From: Alligator mississippiensis | Taxonomy: Eukaryota > Chordata > Crocodylia > Alligatoridae | Reading direction: 5' to 3' | DNA: 64,000 nt | Assembly (NCBI RefSeq): GCF_030867095.1 | Contig: NC_081824.1 | Coordinates: 352,134,203-352,198,202, forward strand | Shown: positions 12,534-24,500 of the stretch, in pieces | Numbering within the stretch: position 1 is the stretch's first letter | Layout of the letters: the number at the start of each line of letters is the position of its first letter | Made by a program: the position numbers and the translations under genes | The notes under the pieces: model-generated | What the model was told of the DNA's origin: nothing | Seen by the model: only the letters and a program-made list of their open reading frames with translations | Databases searched by the model: none

Positions 12534-15500
12534 TGGGGACCAGCCCCAAGGTTTATGATTTAACTTCATTACAGTGCTTCCGCCTAATAAACCAGAATTT
12601 TTAAGGATTCCGAGTTGGACATTTGTATTCAACACCATGTTTCATGAGTGTTGCTCTGTAATTTAAGAGTGACAGATAAACATTGGTGTGTGAATCTGTA
12701 GCTTTTTTCAACATTTTTTTGACTGTTTGTACTACATTTTCCACCAGACCATTGGATTGTGGGTATTTAGGACTTGAAGTATTGTGATAGAATCCATATT
12801 TGTTTGCAAACTCTTTAAACTCAAAGACAGTTGAATTTAGGTCTGTTGTCTGTTCTCACAATTTGTGGAATCCCATGTCTAGCAAAAATCGATTTGATAT
12901 GAGTTATGACATGGTTTGCAATTTAATGGGTCTTTTAGGGGCATAATATTTTAGTCCTGGAGCTTTCATTATTTTTTTCCTTCAAGTTTTTAAATTCAGC
13001 TTCATATTCATGTTCCTATGTCCACTGAGCATTCTTCTGTAGGAGTGATCAAAGGTGTTTGGTCTTCTCTGCTAAATTAGGTAGCTTTTTCCCTATATAA
13101 TTGATCTCCCAGTAATCTTTGCACTTCTTCCTTATCTGTAGGGGGTGGCATTTTTGCAATGGCTTTAACTCTTGCAGGATCCATTTGCATCCTTTTCTCA
13201 AAAAAACTTGCTCCCAGATATATTTTTCTTTGACCCTGAATTTGCAATTTTGTTTGTTCATTTTCAAACCCTTTTTGCAAGCTCTTTCTAGTGCCTTTGT
13301 TAGCTTCAAGTCATGTTCTTCCATAGCATTTCCCCATATAGCTATATATTAGTGGAGTTTCATTTTAATCACGGAAAAAAATGTGGATTTTGGGTTACTT
13401 CTTTAAATGTGAAAATTGGGGATTCTTTTTAATGAGAGAAAACCAGGATCCTTGCTGATCATGGACTCTTTTAGGTCTCCAAAGTTGCATGCGAGACCCA
13501 GCAGTCTTTGACAAACTCCTGTATTGTCTCACATTCTTTCTGCTGTCTCATGTGAAAATTATACCATTCAAAGGTTTAATTTTGTTTGGGTATACAATAC
13601 TTTTCAAACTTTTTTATTACTGTGCCATAGCTTTTCTGTTCAGCTTTTGATAGTTGTAGGCTATTATAAAGAGACAGAGCTTCTGGACCTGCTATATTTA
13701 AAAATATAGCCACCTTGAGTGGATTTTCCTTCTCTGTAGCTCTACTGGCTATCATATATATGCTGAAGCTCTGCTTAAATTTCTTCCAGTTTTCTGCTGC
13801 ATTGTTAGACACATTTAACTTCTCATAAATTCTGAGATACTCCATTATTTTTTCTTTCTTGTTACCCCACTCCTGGTACCATGTCTTATTCACAAAAAGC
13901 CAAGGAGTTAATCTTATAAAATTATACAGTTTTTATTCAGAGTGCCTTCTTAGCCTACTGATCTGTTGTTCCCTTCAGCAATCCCCAGGGAAATGTAACA
14001 ACTTATACATAACACTCTTAACGGTATCCACAGAAACTCTACCTCTGTCCCCAGTCCTGTAGGTGGGAGCAAAACATGTCAAGTGGCTGTTGAATACCAA
14101 GAGCATGTAAACACCTCAGAAAAAAATGGTTGTGGCACTGTCCATCTTTGGCTCACGAATTTTGTGGCAAGCACAGCTGCCCAGTATGATGAAAGACTAG
14201 AGCCCAGGCCTCCCATTACCTGGGTAGGGGTTCTTGCTACTAGACTACTGGTACAAGTTGAGTGGCATCCCAACCATTACTCTTGTCCTAGGAAAATGGG
14301 GAAGTGAATGGGTGCTGCAATTTATACTGAAGTAAGTGCTCCTGTCAGTTAGGAATGTGGTTCAGATAGGTGGCCCACCTCTAGGCTCTCTGGATTACAA
14401 GATGATAGAGATTTCTCCCTCACAGCCTGAGCCAAACACCTAAGCACCTAGCTGAAGCAGGAGTGTAGACACCTATTGGCTAGCCGTAGGCACTGCTTTG
14501 CTGAGAGAGGAGGCAATCTAGATAGATCACCTTGGGGAAGCACCTAGGGCTCTCCAATCACTGTGTGAGAAGCATAGGCACTATAAGTTGTCAAGTAGGA
14601 TTGTCTCCTTCAGGAAGGTGCCCACATTTGAATTATTATGATGCCTATATGGAGATGTCTTAAAATTGAATTAGGATCTGACCCCATGTTCCCATTTATG
14701 TGTAAAAGTCCAAAATAAAATATTAAAAGGATTAACCTTGCTTCTATTCCTTTTTCAAATATCCCTGGGATTTCTAAGTAGCATCTGGCAACGACTGATC
14801 ATAACTGCTACCAACCAGCTTGTAACCTCTTGCACGTATTGATTCTTTCCTCCACAAACATATGTCCCCAACCTATCCGGGATGTCCTAGCTATAGAAAT
14901 TTATACACAAGGAAAAGATAAGTGATGGCCATTACAAAATAAGGTGAGAGACAGTGTTGAAGGCCTTCCTAAAGTCCAGAAAGACTACGTCCACTGCTAC
15001 CCCTGCATCTAAGGATTTTGTGACCTGGTCACAGAAGGCCACCAGGTTGGTCTGACAGGACCTGCCTCTAATGAACCCATGTTGGTTGCCCCTAAGCATA
15101 ATCTCCCCTGCTGGCCCCTTGTGGACATGTGCCAGGATAATCCTCTCAAAAAGCTTACCCAGAACCGAGGTAAGACTAACTGACCTATAGTTTCCTGGGT
15201 CCTCCTTCCTCCCTTTTTTGAAAATGGGAACCACATTGGCTCTTTTCCAGTCCTCTGGCACCACCCCAGAGCACGAGTGCTCATAAAGCCATGCCAGGGG
15301 TCCTGCAATAACCTCTGCTAATTCCCTAAGCACTCTGGGGTGCAGATTGTCAGGACCAGATGACTTAAATGTGTCCAGTCCCTCCAGAAGTTCCCTGACT
15401 AGGTCTTCACTGACCCTAGGCCTGGGTGTGCCTCCCCTGGGGCCTATGGGGGTCCCAGTCCCTGTTCAGAAAAATGGAGGCAAAGAAATTGTTAAATAGG

Positions 15501-18500
15501 TTAGCTTTGCTATCTGGTGTGATGACCAGATTTCCCAGTGTGTCTTGCAGAGGCCCCATGTTACCTGGTACTTTGTTTTTACCCCCTATGTATTTAAAAA
15601 AGGACTTCTTGTTGTCCTTGATCTGGGTAGCTAGTCCCAGTTCCATCTCTGCCTTGGCCTTTGTGACTGCCCCCCTACAGCCCCGAGCAATTGAGGTATA
15701 GTCCTCCCTGGTGATGGCCCCTCCCTTCCTATCTGACTGAGACCAGCAGGGTCTGTCTGGAAAATTTCCGATTGACCATTTATATTGATCCAAAGACAAT
15801 AAGGCTTCAGTGAATGTTGGGCTAGGCCCTTATTATGTGAAACACATTAAATATATTTATAGTTTCATTAAAAGCAGTAACAAGGCATAGAAATATGATA
15901 TGCAGTTATCACCTGTTCTGACCATGGGTATTGTGGGGGGAGGAGGGGGAAGAGGAGGGAAGTGTTGCAATGGTAATAGAATGCAATTCTATTGCTAATG
16001 TGTAAAATACGGCTATATTCAACATTCATTTTTGTTTGGACACCAGTGTTATGTTTGTGAGCTCTGTCCTCCTCAATGACATTTACAAGGGTGCCAGAAA
16101 TGTATTTTAGAGGTCTTTTAGCTCAATTTACTTTTATCTGGATTTCATGTTTATTGTATGATGGCATCTGCATGATAGGACTTGCTTTCCCCAAAGTTTT
16201 TCTCCTAGCAGGTTTTTCTAGCTAATTAAAATGGTACCACCTTTATACAAACATTTCAACTTCTGGTTTTCCAAAATGCACAAAATGGAATGTTAACAAC
16301 ACATTCTCTGCAGATTATAGTAAAGTTGGAATATTATTGTATTCATGATGATTCAGGAAATGTTCAAGAGGCAAGGATTTTTTTGTGTTATCTTTTATTG
16401 GACCAACTTTATAGTTGAAAAAGTTGTTACACTAGCTTCTAGACATCAAATGCCTTTTTCAGGTCACCTTAGGAATGGCATTTGACACCCCCTCTGATTT
16501 AGTTAGTTTATGATGTACAACTCTACAATGCCTTTTTGCCAGTAAAATGTATCACAAAAAGTCCTCGCCTATGTGCATTACAGTTACCTACCATGTCTGG
16601 TTTTCCAGTCTGTATTAGTTAGCTAGATTTTTAGAACAATTACGTATCTTAATTTCTCCCCCACAAATTATGCATTTTTTGGAGCAGGGGAAACTCCCCT
16701 TCCACAATCCAGGATGTTTTTTCACTTTCAAGACTCTAAGAAATATTGCATCGAGATAATCATAATCTCTTAATGCTTAATCTCCTAAACGCTCAATTTT
16801 TCATAGATTTCATAGACGTTAGGGCTGGAAGAGACCTTGAAGATCAAGTCCAGCCCTCTGCCCTGGAGGCAGGAAGTCAGCTAGGGTCAAAGAATCCCAG
16901 CAAGATAAGCATCCAAACATTTCTTGAATGAGTTCAGAGTAGATACCTGCACCACTTCTGGAGGGAGTCTATTCCAGGTCCTGGGGGCTCGGACAGTAAA
17001 GAAATATTTTCTTATGTCCAGCCTAAAACGGTCGTGGAAGAGTTTATGACCATTGGTCCTTGTTTTTCCTTGGCACACTCTGGTGAACAGATGTTCTCCC
17101 AGATCTTGATGTACACCCCTTATGTACTTATAAGCAGCCACCAGGTCCCCCCTGAGCCTGTGCTTTTCCAGGCTGAAGAGTCCCATGGCTCCCAGCCTCT
17201 CTTTGTAAGGCTATTCTCTTGCCCTCTGATCATGTGTGTCTCTCCTCTGGACTCTCTCAAGCTACTCAACATCCTTTTTGAATTGTGGAGCCCAAAACTG
17301 GATGCAGTACTCCAGCTGTGGCCTCACCAAGGCCGAGTACAGTGGGAGGATGACATCCTGAGATTTACTTGAGAAGCATCTATGGATGCATGCCAGAGTT
17401 TTGTTTGCTTTAACAGCTGTGACATCGCACTGGTGGCTCATGTTCATCTTGTGGTCAATCATGACCCCCAAGTCTCTTTCAGCAGTGGTGCTAGTGAGAG
17501 TAGCACTGCTGAGTCTATAAGCATGCTGTGGGTTTTTTTCCCCAAGGTGGAGTACCTTACATTTATCGGTATTGAATGCCATCAGGTTTGTATCCGCCCA
17601 CTTACTAAGTTTATCCAAGTCAGCCTGGATCACTAGCCTGTCCTCAGCTTTGGATGCTATGCCCCAAAGTTTAGTGTCATCGGCGAACTTAGCCAGTGCG
17701 CTTCTGACAGCAATGTCCACATCATTGATAAAGATGTTAAAGAGAACCAGTCCAAGGACAGAGCCTTGGGGAATGCCACTGGTCATGGAGCGCCATAATG
17801 ATTTGCTACCATTGACCACTACTCTCTGGGTCCGACCTCGGAGCCAATTTCCCAGCTATCAGACTGTGGTGTAGCTGAGGCCATAGTTGGCCAATTTTTC
17901 CATGGGGAGGTCATGGGACACCAGATCAAAGGCTTTTTAAAATTCCAGATACATGATGTCAATCTCTTCTCCCTTGTCCAGGTGATATATCACCTGGTCA
18001 TAGAAGGAGATGAGATTGTTCAGGCAAGACCTACTCGCAACAAACCCATGCTGGCTATCTCTCAGGATGTTGCCCTCAGCCAGCTTATCCAGAAGGGTTT
18101 CCTTGATAATTTTCTCCAGAATTTTACTGGGGATTCAAGCTGATTGGCCTGTAATTCCCGGGATCTACTTTCTGCTTTTTCTTTAAGATGGGTACCACAT
18201 TGACCCTCTTCCAGTCTTCAGGTACTTCACCTGAGTGTGAGTTTTTGAATATTTTTGCAAATGGTTGGGCTATGACACCTGCTAGCTCCTTGAGTACTCT
18301 AGGGTGTCATCTGTCAGGACCAGATGACTTGAAGGTGTCCCGCCTCTCAAGGTGATCCTTTACTAGATCAACACCGATGCTGGGTATAAATATACCCTCA
18401 CCCTGGTCGTCCCACAACTTGCTAGGCAGGGCGGTCCCATTGGACTGATGAAAGACTGACATGAAGTACCCATTAAGCAGATTGGCTTTTTCCTGGGTGT

Positions 18501-21500
18501 TGGTTATCAGCTGTCCTGTTTGGTTCAGCAGGGGTCCAATGTTGCCCTTGCTTTTTTTCTGACTCCCTACATATCTGAGAAAGGACTTTTTCTTATCTTT
18601 GATATGTGAAGCCAGATGGAGCTTGGTTGCAGCCTTGGCTTTCCTGATCCACTCCCTGCAGGTATGGACCAGTGCTGAGTACTCATCCTTGGTGGTAATT
18701 CCAGCCTTTATAAGTCTCTCTTTTGAGGCACAGGAGGTCCTCAAGTTCCCTGCTTAGCTAAGGGCATTGCTGTGCCCTTTTGCTACCCTTCATCTGAGAT
18801 GGGATGGCCATCCCTTTTGCTGTCAGGATCGCTCCCTTGAGGAGCAACCACTCCTCTTGGACTCCTCTTCCTGTTGAGTTGTGGTCCCTTAGGGCCTTCA
18901 CAAGCCTCCTGAGCTTGTCAAAGTCAGCTTTCCTGAAGTTGAGGACTTCTGTATTGCTGACTGACTTGCCAGCTTTGTGATGGATAGTAAAGATAATCAG
19001 CTCGTGGTCACTATCACCCAGTTTTCCACCAATTCTAAGGTCACCGACTAGGTCATCCCCTTTGGCCAGTACCAGGTCCAGTAACGCTTTACCTCTTATC
19101 AGCCCATAGACTTCTTGAGTCAGATAGAGCTCGTCCACGCATCTGAGGAAGCTTTGTGACTGATCGGATTTGACCAACTGATCTTCCATGAGATGTCCGG
19201 GTACTTAAAGTCTCCCATGACAACCGTGCACTGAGAGCATGCAGCCTCAGCCAGTTCCCTGGTGAATTCCTGGTCCAGCTCTTGTTTCTGGTTAGGAGGT
19301 CTGTAGTAGACTCCTACCATGATGTCCCCTGTGCCACATTCCCCATGTATTTTAACCCAGAGAGACTCCAATCATCCTTACTGGGTGCCCATGTCAATGC
19401 AGGGTGCCAATGTTAATTTGCAGGGATGTGTAGCTGTCCTTGACAGAGAGAGCTACACCCCCTCCCTTTTTATCTGCATGATCTTGCCTATACAGGGTAT
19501 AGCCATCTATACCTGTGGCCCAGTCAAATGTGGAGTCCCACCAGGTCTCCATTATCCCTATGATGTCATAGTCATTCTTGTTTCACAGGAGGACCAGTTC
19601 CTCCTGTTTATTTCCCAAGTTCCTGGCATTGGTGTACAGGCAGATAAGTGTCCCATTGAGGGCCCCTGCCTTCCCTAAAGATCATTTCAGGGCTGGGGTA
19701 GGGATGGGTTCCCTTAAATGTCTTAGCCTGCTGGATTTACAAAGGTTGCCCAGTGGGCTTGCAGTGGCGGTAATCCCAACAACCCCTGGCGGGCTTAGTT
19801 TAAAGCTTGGTTGAGCAGGTCAGCCAGTCTGGCTGAGAAGAGCCTCCTCCCCAGCGGAGTGAGGTGGAGGCCATCTCTCCCCAGCAGCCCACTGCCTCTC
19901 TCACCAAAGAGCAGACTGTGATTGTGGAAGCAGAAGCCTTCATGATAACACCAGTGCCACAGTCTCTGGTTGACTACCTCGACCCGTCTCTCCCTCCTCA
20001 GCCTATGACCCACAACTGGGAGGAGTGAGGAAAAGATTACCTGTGCCTCTAACCCCCACTCCCAGAGCCCTGTAGTCTCTCATGACCTGGATGGAATTGC
20101 TCCGAGTCATGTCATTCATGCCCATATGGATAAGGAGCGTAGGGTAGTGGTCAGAGGGCCGGATAATCTTTGGGATCCTCTCTGCTATGTCCCAGATGTG
20201 GGCCCCCGGGAAGTAGCAGACCTCCTGGGCTAGGGGCTTGGGGTGGCTGATTGCTCCCTCAGTCCCCCTCAGGAGGGAGTCTCCCACGATGACCACTCTG
20301 TGTTTTGTCTTAGGGAGAGCAGGGATGGATGATCCTCCCTTGCCTGCAGAAGCTGCAAGGGCTGCAAGAGGTTCGTACCTGTTGCAAAGCCCCAGAGGGG
20401 AGGGGACCTTGGTGCAGCAGGCCTTGGGGCCCTTGACCACCTTGGTCCAACCCCCTGGCTGGACAGTATGGAAGATCCCCAAGTCCTCCCTTGTCCTGGA
20501 AGGTGACCTTGGTCTATCCTCTGCCTCCAGGGGGTGAAGGGCCTGGAAGTAGGAGTCTATCTCCTGCTCGCCCTCCCGGATGGCATGCAGTCTTTGGACT
20601 GCAGCCTGGAACTCCTCTATCTGGTGCCCCAGAGACTCCAAAGTGGAGCAAACCTCACAAGGGGAGGTGGCCATGCTCCTGGTCCCATGAGCCTGGAAAC
20701 ATGCCAGGCAGCCCCTGCAGCCGAGAGCCAGAGGCTCCATCTGCATGGAACCTGGAACTATGGGTTCCGTCTGGGTGGAGGCATCTGACGTGCCAGAGGG
20801 GGAGGCTGCAGATTCCAAGGGGACCCTCAGGGTGCCCATCCTCATTGCGTGTGCCCATCCGCATCATGCTGCTGGTAGGTCAGCTACTGATAGGACTGCC
20901 TTTCCTAGGGCTTACTGGCAGGGCCTCAGGCCCTTCCGCTCACCCTCCTGTGCAAACTCCCATGCTAAACTCATGTGCCGGGCCCAGAAGTGCACCTGTT
21001 TGCATGGCCTGTTCGCAAGGCTCTGGTAACTTGGGGAGCTGGGCCAAGTAGGAGCTGAGGTGGGGTGAGACCCTCCTTGGCTCCTTTCAGCTGCCTCCCC
21101 GCAGCTGAACTGCACTAGTCCCCTCCCACCACAGGCCCCGCTTACCTCCAGCTGTGCTAGGGGTCAGTGGGAACACTCTGTGGCTGTTGGGGGTCACTGG
21201 GGGGCTTCGGGGTGTGGGGGCACAGGGGTGCAAGGGGCTTTCACCCGTGCATCTCGCACTGCTCCCTAAACCCAACTTTTAATTTTTAATTTCCTAATCT
21301 CTCCATTTTTTTCTCTTTAAAGAGAAGGAGGAGTCCAGTGAAAAGGAGAAGAAAACACAGATACTTTTAAAAGGCCGTAGTAGCAGTCTACAAGCCTCAG
21401 ATAAAAATAAAGAACAATTTGAAGCAACATCCATGCTAGGTAATATCCATTCATTATAAACTGGAATGGCAAATCAAAATGCTGTCTGCAATGTTTCCAG

Positions 21501-24500
21501 TTTTACCTCTTAGTATAATGATCCCGAATTTCTTTCATTTCAGCTTTTCCCCATTAAACGTTTTACAAATGACCCACTACCTATACGCCATCAACTGATT
21601 TTATATGAAATCATAGTATGCTGCACCCAAACAACATTAAGGGTAATGATTTCAGTTTGCTTTGAACTGTGCTCCAAAATTGTACCTGGAAGTTTTGCAT
21701 TCACAGACCAGCTAAACAGCGCAACCTTAGGCCCAGAACCCAGATGTCCCCGAAACTGGTGCCAAGAATCAGCTGATTGTCAGCATCAGCTCTGGGGCAA
21801 CTCAAAGGCAGGTTTGAGACTTGGGGCTGCCCCATGTCTGTGGTGACAAGATTGTTGGCCCTGCCTGTGGGAAACCTGGAACTATTCAAGGCTGATTGCA
21901 TCAATCAGCTGATTATCAGGCATACATCCTGGACAGCCCCAGTGTGTGGACAATACATGTTCAAAAGGCACCATACAAACCAGCCATAAAATGCATTATG
22001 ACTGGTTTGCCACCTTCTGGTACCTTAATTTAGGTGCATATATAACACCCTTGTCATTTATGGAAAGATTTACAAAATCGCAACCTAAATGTAGTGTGTA
22101 GAGGGGACTTGAGAGACGCACTAAGACTGTTAACCTCTTTTCTCTTTAACAGAGCCTCAAAGTGTGTCAGAAAAAGCGGACATAAAAAATCCCAAAATAT
22201 ATGCATTTTTTAAAAAGAATGAAGGTAAATATGAGCTTTTTTGTTTTAAAAATGAGTAGCTACCCTTGCAAACCAAAAAGTTAGTGTTGACAGACAATAC
22301 AAATTTGTTCTTCTTTGCCATTCCCACAAAATGTACATTGGTTTAATTAAACCAAATCTTACCTAATGCAACCAGGCTATAATGTCAGCTTTGTTGTCCC
22401 GTATTTATTAATTTAGTAAGCTACTGCTAACCTCATTCCATTTTTAAAAACTTGATTTATGCCTTTCAATTGGGTTTTTATTCAGCTAAAATGTATTGTG
22501 TGTGTTCAGCTGACAGACAGCAAATATTTTTCAATGGCTATGGCAATTTGCTTGCAAAGCATTAATTAGAAAATTAACAGAGAGAGTTTGTTGTTGTTGA
22601 ACTGCTTAGATTACAATAAACCTGTCATAAAGAAAGGCACGATAAAACAGAACTAAATAGTGCACACAAATTATGGTTACTTTACTAAATTTAAGTTTGC
22701 AAACCAAACTGCATAACTTTAGTTTCAGAAACAACAAAATTTGATTTAAACAAATCACAAGAAAATAAGTTAGAAATTGTAGTTTACAAATTAGTCTCTG
22801 GTTTGGTAGCACTTTACCTGTTAGTTGAACTTTATGCCACAGATAAAGAATGGTTCTGTAAATACAGCATTGTTAGTTTCAGTGTTAACACAATAAGTGT
22901 ATATGTGTGTGTCCCTGACTTAATCTTTAAGGTAGCTCTCTACTCTGTCTTCTGTATATGTATGTTACAAATTCACTTCAAGCAGCCTATCATTCAGTTG
23001 AAAATTTACAGTATGTAATTTTTAGAGACAGGACCATGGAAAGAAATAACTACTTATAACATTTATTAAGCAGAGTAATATAGAACCCAGTATCACCACT
23101 GCCTGCTTGTAGTGCTCTCTCTTTTACACTGAGATTTTTATATGGATACCTTGTTGATTTTAAAATAAAGTTTTAAGGCCCCTTTCAAACACAATTACAA
23201 TTGTAGTTCTCCTTACATAATGGGTTCATCTACACATGCTATTAATACGCTGGAAGCTTGCTGCACAGTAAGCTTTCCCTGGGAGTGCATCTACACTTGT
23301 GCCTGTCGGAAGCAAATTTGTTCCTGACAGGAGCAGTTGAGTGCAGGGCTACTCCTGCCCTGCTCTGCTCCTATATGGCAGCCAGGGGGAGCTCTACACC
23401 TCCCCCCCCAGTGCCAGCCCTGGGCTAGCAGGAGGCACCAGGACCAGGCCCAGGTTCCAGGGAGTGGGGGAGCTGTCCTGCCTCCAGGGCAACTGCCTCC
23501 CACTCCACCCCGGGCACCTGCCTAGCACCGACTCTGAGACTGGAGCAGAGGCTTGGACATTGTCCTCTGCCCCAGCAGCTGCCTGTTGCCAAGCCCCAAA
23601 TTTCCTCTCAGAGCTGGGACTGGGATATGGTCCCCTGTCTTGGCAGCAGGCAACTGCTGGGCCTCAGCTCCAAAATTGATGCTCCCACCCCCACTCTGAG
23701 ATCAGAGCTGAGGCTCAGTAGCTTCCTGCTGCCAAGGCAGGGGACCATATCCCAGCCCCCACTCTGAGATTGGAGTATTTAAAGGTATTAGAAAACCATG
23801 CATTAGACTCTATTTTACTGTTCAGTAGTTGCTGTCTATTGTTACATAGTGACATTTTACTGCAAAGTAGATTAGTCTACTGGACAGTAAATCATCTCAT
23901 GTAGATGTAAATCCCAGTTAGGTAATACTCATAGGAAATTGGCTAGTATGGGAGATAACGTCTGTTTTTCTCACCTCTATGTATCTGTTGGTTCATCCTT
24001 ATTTGAATGATTGGTAGAGGAGGGAGAGGGCAAGAGTGAATTCAGCTGCATTTTAACTAGTTGATGTATATGTGGCAGGGCACTTTTGGGTGACTGCCAC
24101 TTTAAGGCTGGGAGCAGGCAGCTGGTGGGTGCGGGCCTGCCCTGATGAAGTGCCCATTTTAGATCCAGACTCTGAAGGCTGAGGCAGCAGTTTGCTGCCA
24201 GCAGCTGAGACGACAACAGCTGACTGAGTTGCTGCTCAGAATATCCTGGAGGTAAGGGCAGGAGCTATAGGGGAAGGTAGGAGGCTCCTGGGTATGACTT
24301 GAAACTGCACCCTGCTGGGGAGGACAGCCTGGTGGGACTTCCTGTGGTGGGGGAGTTCCCCAGAAATGCCAGGTCAGTTGCTTCCCTAATGAAAGGTGGG
24401 TAGGGGCAACTTAAACCTCAGCCCCCACATCCTGGTGGGATACCCAGATTTAGGGCCAGGCATGGGGGCCAGGCACACCTTTGGGCATCTGAGCCCCAGA

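Larger units (their letters stand above)
10817..14032 (-). mobile_element. Ty3/Gypsy LTR retrotransposon fossil
   Basis: A broken element in reverse orientation with two LTRs of about 151 bp (10817-10967 and 13882-14032), by eye a little over four fifths identical, which makes it old. GAACTC precedes it and GAAACTC follows it, a near-perfect target duplication. Next to the 5' (right-hand) LTR a 17-base primer-binding site matches the 3' end of tRNA-Leu(UAA). Gag-like sequence lies at about 13.58-13.86 kb, reverse-transcriptase-like at 13.05-13.32 kb and integrase-like at 12.7-12.9 and 11.33-11.58 kb. It is broken many times and carries an unrelated LTR (11851-12634) and half of a MITE (13340-13456). 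It sits inside an older inverted-repeat element. Confidence 0.8.
10547..14684. mobile_element. Inverted-repeat DNA element split by a Gypsy insertion
   Basis: The left end GGGCCAAATCATAATT and the reversed right end GGGTCAGATCCTAATT match at about 13 of 16 bases. The flanking stretches 10547-10811 and 14040-14684 share a style of sequence (GGCACCTAA, AAGCACCTA, ACACCTAAG) seen in reptile DNA-transposon remnants. Removing the Gypsy element between them leaves about 0.9 kb. I could not confirm a target duplication. Confidence 0.5.
16800..21275 (-). mobile_element. Nearly full-length CR1 LINE
   Basis: A 4.5-kb minus-strand CR1 with all parts in order: GC-rich 5' region (about 20870-21275), ORF1 (19798-20867), ORF2 (about 16890-19790) and the 3' tail (16800-16890, TTTCATAGACGTTAGGGCTG on the plus strand). 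Such length is rare because most CR1 copies are 5'-truncated. Both ORFs carry frameshifts, so this copy cannot be autonomous now. It lies antisense in an intron of the plus-strand gene, and its 5' end stops about 48 bp before the exon at 21323. Confidence 0.88.

Noticed and set aside
20491-21051. 186-codon plus-strand open frame across the CR1 5' part
   Set aside because: It runs antisense to CR1 ORF1, which has recognisable domains on the other strand; GC richness keeps the shadow frame open.
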